This document shows positions 33,756 through 42,902 of a stretch of 64,000 bases of DNA, piece by piece. Every line of letters starts with the position of its first letter. Position 1 is the first letter of the stretch. The stretch is from Rostrohypoxylon terebratum (lineage: Eukaryota > Ascomycota > Sordariomycetes > Xylariales > Hypoxylaceae): positions 1 to 64,000 of the forward strand of contig MU385986.1 in assembly GCA_022497145.1 (NCBI GenBank), in the 5' to 3' direction. The notes under the pieces are model-generated. The model did not search any database. It had not been told where the DNA came from and saw nothing but the letters and a program-made list of their open reading frames with translations. Made by a program: the position numbers and the translations under genes.

Positions 33756-34112
33756 TCAGGCAGATCTCTGCATGGGTTCTTCGCCTTCTCGAGGAGGAGG
33801 TGTACCGCATGGTTGTATCATTTTTCGCAGAAGCTGGGCTCGAACCTTGGCGGCTGGCTCATTCTGTGCGAGCGAGATATAAGCCAGTTGGGGAGGATGA
33901 CCGACGAAACTGGAGTATGTGTCGCGCGCAACATTTGTCCTCCATTCCCACGAAGTCGTGTCTGGATGACCGGTGCCGATGTATTTGGCCTGAAGTCGTT
34001 CGAGTTCTTGCTGAGTGCGCAATTTGTCCGCCTATTGATGTCAACACCTTGTTAGTCTTGTTAATGGGATATCATAACAGATGATACTGGTAGTGGAGAT
34101 TTGGTGTACCAT
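33756..34112 (-). CDS. Splicing factor 3B subunit 5 (SF3b10)
   Basis: A small protein of 92 residues. The sequence LRTQQELERLQAKYIGTGHP, then DTTSWEW, RDTYSSFVGHPPQLAYISLA and KMIQPCGTPPP match SF3B5/SF3b10 (yeast Ysf3), a component of U2 snRNP that recognises the branch site. The second exon (34031-33756) begins ADKLRTQQ. The only sensible start is an ATG at 34112-34110 directly followed by a GTACAC donor, so exon 1 would be the start codon alone and the intron 78 nt long. Other starts inside exon 2 (TTG or a later ATG) would remove conserved residues. Confidence 0.9.
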
Positions 34113-34859
34113 GATTATGACCTATGTTGGTGATTGGATAATTGGCGTCCCGATCAGAAGTTGGTTTGAGGAAGCAGAGAGTATGGAGAATGCAAAAGTT
34201 TCTTGGTGGTAGCCCGTTCAGTACTTCGTGCTAATATGGATATTTGCTGCGCAGTTGGTGATTTGAAGTGATTACCTAGGTCCTAGGATTACCTAGATAC
34301 CCGTGCGTGTCTAAGTAGTACACTACTAGATACCTAGTACATATTAGTAGATACGTATATGGATATGTACACTATTTACTAAATGACCAATCAGAGCTAA
34401 CCTCTCCTGTACTACTAGTACATATTACCAGTAGTAGGTACTATTAGCAGGTGACACCTAGACCACCTAGACGGCTAGCTGGCCCCTGTTAAATCTACTA
34501 CATAGGCGCAATACTGTATTAATTTTAGTGCTTGCTTGTATGTGCCTACTACTAGGTACGGTGGACCTCTATTTCCAATTCCATTCACTTTCATCGTTCT
34601 CACTTACACTGACATCCATAGATACCCCATTAACCATTCCCTCCACCACACCACCCGATCTCCGTAACATAAAGTCTTTGAAGTATACAGCATATAGGCG
34701 CAGAGGGCGTCTCAACACATAGGCTCCATTAAAAAAAGCAAGAAACAACACCTCGGATTCTTGCGTCTAGATCCCCTGCCGCGACACACCCGCTGCCAGG
34801 TAGGCAGGCAGACAGCGCAACAAACTCTCATCTCATCTACATTAATAAGTCGTACTTGC
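34113..34859. other. Divergent SF3B5/zinc-finger gene upstream region
   Basis: Dense TACTAG/TAGGTA motifs at 34270-34445 surround a CCAATCA box at 34387-34393. No gene. Confidence 0.5.
34387..34393. promoter_or_regulatory. CCAAT box (CCAATCA)
   Basis: TGACCAATCAG fits the strong consensus for the Hap/NF-Y complex. It lies 275 bp upstream of SF3B5 and 467 bp upstream of the zinc-finger gene. Use is inferred. Confidence 0.3.
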
Positions 34860-36203
34860 ATGGCTGAAAATATGCTGGAACCTTGGGATGAAGTTATCGC
34901 CCTTCAGAGGGAGCGCCAACTTTGCGCCGACGATGTACATGCCATCAAGATGTCTTGTGTAAAGGACCACAACAAAAAGCATCCTCTTGAGTGCCCAGAT
35001 TGCTGGACTCGCCTGCTCAACCGTATCAGGGACCGATACCTCAACTCTGCCTCTAAGGAATGGTTCTCAGGTCGGCGACCATTTCTGCTTGAACTAGATA
35101 CCATGTTTTCCAAGGCTCATAACTCCGAGGTAGACCTTAAGACCATCGAGCAGCGAATACTGGACGAGAAGAAGGAGTGGTACAGAGACAAAGTGAAAAA
35201 TCTGGGACTTCAACATGCGACTAAATCTCCATCTGAGGAACGGGCTCTGCAGCAAAGAATGGGCGACCGGAGCGTCACTGTGGACCAGCTTGCTTCGGAA
35301 CTGAGGGAGGCCTTTAGTGACGGGGCTGTCCAGAACCGACAAGCATTTGATGAGTTCGTGGATCGGCTAAGGCTTGCTGGTTCTCCTCAAGCACGGAGCG
35401 AGGCCTATATTGACATATTCTTCCAACCCAGCCGCGACACCTCCGGCACGGCCAAAACACAAAAATACATTGATATGGTCAGCAACGGGACGCCGATTGC
35501 CGATGTGATCGGTGCAATGATCCGCGATAGACATTCGGCCAAAGGGGAGCAAGATCAGAAACAAACACTTCATCAGAAACTTGAAGAGCTTAAAAGAGCT
35601 AAGGCAGCACACGAACTTGACAAGGCACGAAGAGACAAGGCACGGCAAGATAGAGCTAGAGCCGCCGCGCCCAATGGTCAACATGACCTCCCCCCATGTT
35701 CAGCCTGTTCGAAGATCCCAAACGCGCTAAATTTTATTATATGCCCACTGTGCCAGATACTTCGCGATTACTACCACCTCCGAGTCGAACCTACGTTGTT
35801 CTGCTCTCAAGATTGCGAAAATGCACGCTATTCCTTACACGTAGAAGCAACGCATGAATGCAGCTCCGGCCAAAACTGCGTTCGCCTTCACGACGAAGAT
35901 GTAGAAATGGATGAGGGTGGAACGAGTCTAGTATTCTGTCGAGAGTGCGTGGAAACGCTCAGAATCCCAACCACATTTTGTTCGTCTCGTTGTTTTAACG
36001 AGAATTTCCAGTATCACCGGGATACTATCCATATCCCGGAGTGGAGAAGAGCAGAACATAACATTGATGATGAGGACCAGCCCGAATTTATTCCGGAAGA
36101 CAAGACGAGGAGTTATCATGCCAGAAAGATACAGGACCACCTTGTCACCTTCGACAATATAGTATCGGATTGGCAGCAAAAGACGAGCGCTGTAGTAAGC
36201 TGA
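34860..36203 (+). CDS. Unknown protein with two MYND-like zinc fingers
   Basis: One exon, 447 residues, not recognised as a named family. The N-terminal third is helical with a CPDC pair near residues 45-48. Residues 225-270 form a Lys/Arg/Glu-rich coiled-coil-like helix. Two treble-clef-type clusters then follow. The first has C280, C283, C295, C298, C315, C319, H327, H332 and C334, spaced like a MYND finger. The second has C360, C363, C374, C378, H386 and H391. The tail is acidic. MYND fingers bind proline-rich partners, often in chromatin regulation, but no catalytic domain is present and I infer only zinc binding. The first ATG at 34860 was chosen; upstream in-frame codons lack an ATG. 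Confidence 0.75.
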   Translation: MAENMLEPWDEVIALQRERQLCADDVHAIKMSCVKDHNKKHPLECPDCWTRLLNRIRDRYLNSASKEWFSGRRPFLLELDTMFSKAHNSEVDLKTIEQRILDEKKEWYRDKVKNLGLQHATKSPSEERALQQRMGDRSVTVDQLASELREAFSDGAVQNRQAFDEFVDRLRLAGSPQARSEAYIDIFFQPSRDTSGTAKTQKYIDMVSNGTPIADVIGAMIRDRHSAKGEQDQKQTLHQKLEELKRAKAAHELDKARRDKARQDRARAAAPNGQHDLPPCSACSKIPNALNFIICPLCQILRDYYHLRVEPTLFCSQDCENARYSLHVEATHECSSGQNCVRLHDEDVEMDEGGTSLVFCRECVETLRIPTTFCSSRCFNENFQYHRDTIHIPEWRRAEHNIDDEDQPEFIPEDKTRSYHARKIQDHLVTFDNIVSDWQQKTSAVVS

Positions 36204-36929
36204 GAACCTCGTAAGGACCCTTGAAGTTATGAAGGAAGAGCAATTCCAGCCAGACGATAGGCGTCTCTAAATCATCAAGACACTAATGTTATTAAGCATG
36301 AAGTGCAGTTCAAACCGAAGGTACCTAGGTAGGAAATTATATAGTACCTGCATATACATATGACATATTATGTTAGGTACTTATGCATTGGAATTGTACT
36401 CATGCATGTTTAAGGTTGTGTCATGGATGCTAGGTAATTATGTAAGGATTATTAGTACTACCAGTAATCCATTCCGGTTCCGGTATAATTATAATACTAA
36501 TACGAAGTATTCAAGAGTATTCATCACGTATTACGAAGTAGCTATGTATATAATAAAACCACACCAAAGTGGGTCTATTACAGTATCCACATATGTACCT
36601 GTGGTCCTGTGTTACTACCTATGTGACATATGACATATCTGATAACTCCGATCTTTGCTCGGCGCCGATTTATGCCTCTTTGACCGAAACTTGAACGGAA
36701 TATGATGAAAAAAAACCTCCGCGATCGAATACCTATCACGGACCGGCCCTTCGCCCACCAGTTGCATCATCTTTTTCAACTCGCAACTCTGAAACAACTC
36801 TGAACCTGACAGATACAATTCCGATCAAAGGAATCAACGCTGCCCTTTTATTACTTATTACTATTCGCCTGCTGCAGCTTGTGCTTCCGTAAACATTTCT
36901 CGACGCGCGGTTACGCCTAGCGCATCGAC
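36204..36929. other. Intergenic region, no supported gene
   Basis: AT-rich with TACGAAGTA motifs near 36502-36540. Two near-adjacent TGACATAT copies lie at about 36624-36638. Confidence 0.5.
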
Positions 36930-37535
36930 ATGTCTATTGTTTCGGCCCTCAAGGGCGACTTGCCGCAACAGGCTAGGTCACTGGTAAGGCAACCTCTCCA
37001 TTGTTAGAGGGCTTCTGCTGTGCGGAGAAATTCGTACTCGGTGACGATCAAGAGTAGAGCTAACAAAAGCATTGGATCTCCCAGTACCGACAACTCTTGC
37101 GCCAAGGCGAGCAATTCGAAGCATACAATTTTAGGGAGTATGCAAAGCGACGGACTAGAGACGCCTTCAGAGAGAAGATTGATGTGCAGGATCCCAGGGA
37201 GATACAGACCCTCATTCAGAAAGGGTTGAAGGAGTTGCAGATGATGAAGGTACGGGATCTATATACCGGAGATGCCGCTGTATAGTATAACTGACAGATA
37301 TTACTTTCATCCTATAGCGCCAAACCGTCATTAGCAAGTTTTACCAACTCGATCGATTAGTAGTTGAGGGCGGAATGTCGGTATGATATATACAAAATCC
37401 ATCCGGTCCAGGTCATTGAACCTTTCCGCTAATTATCAATCGTTATAGGGCAAACAGAGTGGGAAGTCGGGCGATACTACGCGACAGAAAGACACAGGGT
37501 GGGGATATCACCATGTCACCTCATGCTGCCGATGA
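36930..37535 (+). CDS. ISD11: Fe-S cluster biogenesis protein Isd11 (LYRM4)
   Basis: Four exons (36930-36983, 37085-37249, 37318-37380, 37449-37535) give about 122 residues. The LYR-type motif is formed across the first junction: exon 1 ends in Leu and exon 2 starts YRQLLRQGEQF. It continues AYNFREYAKRRTRDAFREK, then DPREIQTLIQKGLKELQMMK, then RQTVISKFYQLDRLVVEG, all typical of Isd11. The protein stabilises the mitochondrial cysteine desulfurase Nfs1 together with acyl carrier protein. The last exon encodes GKQSGKSGDTTRQKDTGWGY plus eight residues, a filamentous-fungal extension; reading through the last intron would instead stop after one extra residue (Val). YAE1, which also serves Fe-S delivery, lies far away in the window, and no link is implied. 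Confidence 0.9.
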
Positions 37536-38757
37536 GTGCATCGTTGCTAACTTTCTCTAGGTGGGATTAGCATTATACTGCCCATGTAGGTGCTATGTGC
37601 TCGGCCTTAGGGTAGCCGTATCCATGGCGTGTGTGAGAGCGCGAATATCACCGCCGCAAACCCCGCGAGGCCTGTACCAGTACCACGTCGATTGTATACC
37701 AAAAGACTCGAGCAGACTGTGACCTCGTCGTTATCTGCTTTGCGTTCCGCGACAACATCGAGGATCAACGGAGAGGGCAAGAGGGCAAGAGGAGGCGTTA
37801 GAAGAGGACGCTTGGCGAGAACGCGAGAGTCTAAGCCCGTGAGTAACACGACTCATGCTTGCCTGAGCTTTATAGGTGTTTGATGTATCGTGCTGTAGGG
37901 GAAGATGAGATCATCACTAAGAGTTATTAAATGTACTTGAGGACGCCCCTCGCCCAAGGCAAGATAATCATCATGCACTTTACAATTTCACTCTTCCATG
38001 CCAACATATCAATTTCCCAACTACGCAGTATGACTCGCTTCTCGCGTATAATTAAAGAATGCGCCGTATACCTAACGATATATACGTGATATGTATCTGA
38101 GCAAATATGCTTGTAATCAGATATATAAGTATTAGGTGCTCCTGGCCTGGGTCTGGGTCCACACTTGGTAGGTACTTCGTACAATGGTACGTACTGTACA
38201 ATACCCTGCTAAATACGTACATTAATACTTCGTACTACTACTAGACTACTAGTAATAGGTGCGTACCTACCTGTAGTAATACTATTCTAGTTTATTACAT
38301 AATCATGTATGTAACCTTGTTACCTTGGACATCTGGAAGTCTTATGTAAGTCCTGGGTAAGGACCTAACCTAGTAGGTACGTGGGCGAAACGGTTTGTTG
38401 TCGCGTTTCAATTCTCTCACTCTACACTTTTACTACTTATGTAATTCATTATTAGGTAGTAACCTTGGAACCATCGCGATTAATTTGCGATAGGTTCATC
38501 ATATTTGCCTGCTTACACAGTTTGACTCTATGTCCCGATATCCGCACTATTCGTTCAGGTCATTGGCTGTTTTCAATCATTTAAATTATCTGATTGATGC
38601 CATTTCCTTTTCATCGAAACACTTTGGATTGGTTGATTGACCCGTTGATCCATTGATCCATTGATCCCCATCGATTGATTCCGAAAATCTAGAAAGTGCA
38701 GAGGTCCAAAGATCGCCGAGTCGCGCCCTACTTCTCAAGACTCAAGCCTCAAGGATC
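37536..38757. other. Intergenic region, no supported gene
   Basis: Frames at 37629-37883 have Arg/Ser-rich translations without recognisable similarity. TACTTCGTA and TAGGTA motifs cluster at 38160-38400, and a GATCCATT tandem repeat lies at 38644-38668. Confidence 0.5.
38644..38668. repeat. GATCCATT tandem repeat
   Basis: About three copies of an 8-bp unit, 90 bp upstream of the next start codon. Confidence 0.7.
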
Positions 38758-40851
38758 ATGGCTCCAAATGTACGGACACTGAATACCCAACTCTAAAATT
38801 CCTTATGCATTATCTACTTGTTTATATTTAGCTATTATTGCAGCTGACAGTTCCAACTACAGTTTCGCCAGAATACGCAAACGCGACGCGGAAACCGAAG
38901 CGGATATGTCGAGCATGACGATTTTGAGGGTACGTAATATGTAATGTATCGTTAACAATACTGTTAACCATCGCGTTCCGTATTGACGGTCGATTTCCCT
39001 CTTGCAGGTTTGCCCGTTAGACAATGGCGTCAAGAATGGGTCAAGATAGCGCCACCGCAACCCTCTGACACCACCCAAAAGAATGACGTTTGGGCGATTG
39101 AACTCCCACATGGCATGCCGAAGGACTCTCATTTACTCCCAACGCATACCCAAGAATTACTGAGGGCCGCTCGCTCTGGAAGATTATACAAACGCCCACC
39201 GCCTACCGAGGAAGAAGAGGTCGACCCAGACGCTACCCTGGCCGAGAAACCCGACAAGAAGGACGAAGATCCAAGCACTAAAGGTTATCAAGTCAAGGTA
39301 TGGAAACAGGTTGCTCGCAATGCCGAGGGATCTACCGTTTCCCATTTGGCCAAGAGGAGGAAAGGCCTTATCACTTTATCCTCGAGCATCCCAGCTGGAC
39401 CATCGTCTGTGCCTATTATAATGAAAGCTACCGTCCGTCGACTCGACGCCGCTGGTAACCCCTACACACAAGAGATTACCTTAAATGAAGGTCAGCCTAT
39501 AGATGGAGAAATCATATCGACCACCGTCGTACCAGCGCCCACTGCTGTTGCAAGTGCTGATGCGTCTGCCGCCGCAACACCGGTGAGAAGGCGCCCGCCG
39601 CCGCCCAAGAGGAAACCTAAGGGTCCTGGGAGGGGGCGCAAGAAGAAGCTGCCCATGCCCGCGACTACGCGCCCTGAAGTGGCCGTCGCAGGCGTCAATC
39701 CTGTTGCTGGGAGCGCTAGTATATGCCTCCCGGAAACTAGGGCAAGTGTGCCTACGATCAAATGCGCATATTCTTTGTCCTTTACTAACCGACTACAGGA
39801 TATCAAGCCAGGCGATCAATCCGAATCCAAGAACCAGGATAGCGAGATGGCTGATGACGATGAAGGAGACGATGGCGAAGACGATGGCGAGGAAGGAGAC
39901 GATGGCGACGAGGGGGACGAGGAGGATAGCGAGATGCCCGATGGAGATAGCGGGACGGGTTTCCGGGCCGAAAGCGAAGCCAAGGTCGATTCAAAAGCCG
40001 ATGCCTCTACTACCTTGAAGGCTCCCTCAACAGTTGCCCAAACAGAGCCCTCCGCCGAGATGACGCTGGTAGACGTTTCAACTGACAGTAGCTTACCACC
40101 TGCAAGATTGCCTTCTCCCCCTCCAAGTCTTAACCTACCCCCTCCTCCTGCTCAACCTCCTTTGCCACACGTTACGTTGCATTTTGAAGGGAGCCCGCTC
40201 AAAAATGTTGTGGCGGCCACCACCTCGCCAACCGATTCGTCCCCGAAGTTTGTACCGAATGATGGAGAGCCTTTGAATGTTGCTGTTTCGGCTGAAAATG
40301 GGATAGCAAATGCATCACTAGAACCAACTTCAACGCCTGTCGAGCCCACCGAACCATTTCCTCCGAGTCGGACGGAAGCAGGCGTAGACGTGGAAATGTC
40401 AGGTGTTTCTCACCCCGACCATACAGGCGTCACCAAACATTCCATCTCAACTAATAGCCCGCAATCATCATATGACGCAGCTATTACCAATGTACAGCCA
40501 GCTCTTGACATTGCTCAAGTTGAGGACACTCCTACTGCACATTCTCCACCACAGCCCGCAGCTGCGACAGAAACCCCAAGCATCCTACGTTCGAGTGAAG
40601 AGGACGTTGTCGAGATGTCTATGAATGCAGAGGCAAACGAAAAGCCTCCAGAGCCAGGCGTGACATCGGCACATGTGGATATCTCGTTAACGCCAAAACT
40701 CATCGACACCAAAGTACAGCCTGCCACGACTGATCGAGTAGAAGAGAATGAGCCTGAAAGCCCCGATTTGTTCAGCGGGTTGGAAGCAGCCTTAAATCAA
40801 CAAGGCGGGCCGGAAGAGGCATCGGTACCAGAGACCAAGACGGATGTCTAA
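38758..40851 (+). CDS. Acidic, Pro-rich nuclear-type protein with basic patch, function unknown
   Basis: Proposed exons are 38758-38769 (only MAPN), 38851-38929 and 39008-40851, about 645 residues. The N-terminal part is the conserved-looking section: GYVEHDDFEGLPVRQWRQEW across the second junction, then WAIELPHGMPKDSHLLPTHT, GYQVKVWKQVARNAEG and VSHLAKRRKG. A basic RRRPPPPKRKPKGPGRGRKK stretch resembles an AT-hook or nuclear localisation signal. A block of about 40 Asp/Glu residues and a long Pro/Ser/Thr-rich tail follow. I recall similar proteins as unnamed conserved Pezizomycotina proteins and cannot assign a function. The first exon is uncertain. Splice signals near 39719-39798 do not give an in-frame junction with the best donor. 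Confidence 0.65.
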
Positions 40852-41927
40852 AACGGAGTGATGGGCCTTGATAGAAGTATTGGATTATACCGGGAACAGA
40901 TATGGTTGAAAAAACAAGTAATCTTTGTACACAATAACACGGTTTGGCCCAGGAATGGATGTGTGAGATGTTAATGATACTTGGGTATCCTCGTCCTGAT
41001 AGTTGGAAGCAAGGTACACCCACCTATTTATCATACTTATAGGTATCGACGCACAGTTTAACAATCACATGGCTACTGGAATATTATTGACTAGGTATCC
41101 CAAGAGAAATGCAGGATAGTATTGTTTTGAAGATTTCAGGTATCAAGAAAAAAACGGTGATGTCGACTCTGTTCTCCTAGTTATGTACGATGCACTTAGA
41201 GTGGGTAGTTTACAGATGCATGCATGTGTGGATGTAAGTACCTGTTATATGTATACATTGATATATGAGGGGAGGCACCGACGAATAGGTAATATACGCA
41301 TATCCAGTTTATGTAGCAGCCGCTCAGTATCTGTATAGGCAGGTACATAGAAACAAATAGACGGATAGTTGCATACTCTACTCTCAGGGTTAGTAGACGA
41401 TACACGTCCACGGTATCCATCCATTTCAACCGATTTCCCCTCGCCTACTCTTCACGTCCGAAATATCAATTTACTTACTTGGAAGAAATACCTAAATAAA
41501 TGAATTCAAGTCGCTGCCAGCGAAAGACTTTCAGCAGGTGGCGAATTTACCAGATCAAAGTTGAGGTGATTTTCGTTACGAATAGATACATCTAACCTCG
41601 AAGTTGTCGACGGTGACCAACATCGATCAACCTCCCGCAAATATATATACACATTACCTATGAGTGTATATGCAGGTCCTTCCATGTCCAAGTACAAGAA
41701 AACGCCTAAAACACCATCGCCAATGCAACATGACCCGTTGTCCCGTTGTCCCGATCAACCCAATTTCCGAGGTTTCAGCTACTGATAAAATATAAATATG
41801 CGGCGGGTGAAATGAAGTAGAGACTGCCCTTGTCCGCTAAGAAACATCCGGGAGCACGGCAGTTCTCGCCAACAAACCATGGCAGTGATAGTCAGTCAGG
41901 TCATACTTTTCTTACTCGTCCATCTTC
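40852..41927. other. Convergent intergenic region
   Basis: No gene. It holds 3' UTRs and scattered TAGGTA motifs, and AGGGTTAG occurs once near 41387. Confidence 0.5.
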
Positions 41928-42902
41928 CTAATTTTCAGTTTTCTGCTCTCTTTCTACCTTCTCGAGAGCGGCCGTGAGCTGCTCCTCCTCTGCCTTGCGT
42001 TTCATTTCCTCAAGATACTGAGCATATCGAGACTTTTTGTTGTGAATACCGCACTCTGATTTGGCTTGGCCTTTCCACCGGCCGGCCCTCTCATCCTCGC
42101 CTGCTGAGACTGGGGATGTCGAGTGCCAGTCGCCAACGGACTTGTACCCTCTGTCTAGGAGTTCATTATAAGGGACATGGTTCTCTGTGATATACTCCTT
42201 AACCTGGGAGAAGGTCCAGTCTACTAGCGGGTTAATCTTGACGATTCCCGTCTCTTCGTCCACCTCGAGGACACCAATCTTGTCACGTTCGCCTCCCTGA
42301 GAACGCCTTCGACCGGTGAGGACGGCAGCCACATGTAGCTCCGAATAAGCTCTCTGTTGTGGCTCGACCTTAGCAATCCAGTCGTACAGCTCCGCCGCCG
42401 CGTCATAGAGCCCTGCGCCGTACCTCTCTTCGAACTCTGCGGTGGTGCTGACATCCTTTGGTCTATACGTGTGGATGCGGACGTTCGGGTACCTCTCCCT
42501 GACTCTCTCAACCAGGGCGTACGTCTCCTTGAAGTGATAAAGCGTGTCTAGGAAGATGAGGTCGACGGGCGAAGACCCTGGCGATTCATCCTCGATTTTA
42601 GAAAGCATATCCGTGGATACCAGGCCGGTAAGACCGAAGGCAGTTGATTGGAATAGATTAGGGAAGCAGGCTTTGACGAAGCGCAGCCTATCCATGGCAG
42701 ACATCTTTTCCAATTGTTGGTTGAGATGCTTCACGTGCGGTCGCGTGAGTGTTACTTGAGGAAGCTCGCTCGATGATCCTGCGGTTGACGAAGTTCCCGA
42801 GACATATCCCGATTCTAGATCGGTAACCGGCAGTAGGTTTTTGGGGGCGAAGCGCGGGGACGATGAGCTCGAGGACGGCTCGGCGGATGATGACGGCTCC
42901 AT
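41928..42902 (-). CDS. MET16: Phosphoadenosine phosphosulfate (PAPS) reductase
   Basis: A single exon of 324 residues. The enzyme reduces PAPS to sulfite with thioredoxin in cytosolic sulfate assimilation. Visible features are a Ser-rich N-tail of about 50 residues, TAFGLTGLVSTDMLSKIEDE with DLIFLDTLYHFKET (the ATP-pyrophosphatase-like nucleotide fold), RIHTYRPKD, the loop LTGRRRSQGGERDKI, and LLDRGYKSVGDWHSTSPVSA. The catalytic cysteine is in KSECGIH, near residue 284. A Glu/Lys helix ends the protein. Thioredoxin dependence rather than a plant-type fused domain is inferred from the absence of a C-terminal thioredoxin module. Confidence 0.96.
   Translation of the reverse strand: MEPSSSAEPSSSSSSPRFAPKNLLPVTDLESGYVSGTSSTAGSSSELPQVTLTRPHVKHLNQQLEKMSAMDRLRFVKACFPNLFQSTAFGLTGLVSTDMLSKIEDESPGSSPVDLIFLDTLYHFKETYALVERVRERYPNVRIHTYRPKDVSTTAEFEERYGAGLYDAAAELYDWIAKVEPQQRAYSELHVAAVLTGRRRSQGGERDKIGVLEVDEETGIVKINPLVDWTFSQVKEYITENHVPYNELLDRGYKSVGDWHSTSPVSAGEDERAGRWKGQAKSECGIHNKKSRYAQYLEEMKRKAEEEQLTAALEKVEREQKTEN

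Noticed and set aside
37629..37883. 84-codon Arg-rich plus-strand frame after ISD11
   Set aside because: There are no domains, no plausible splice partners, and a competing frame of similar length exists on the other strand.
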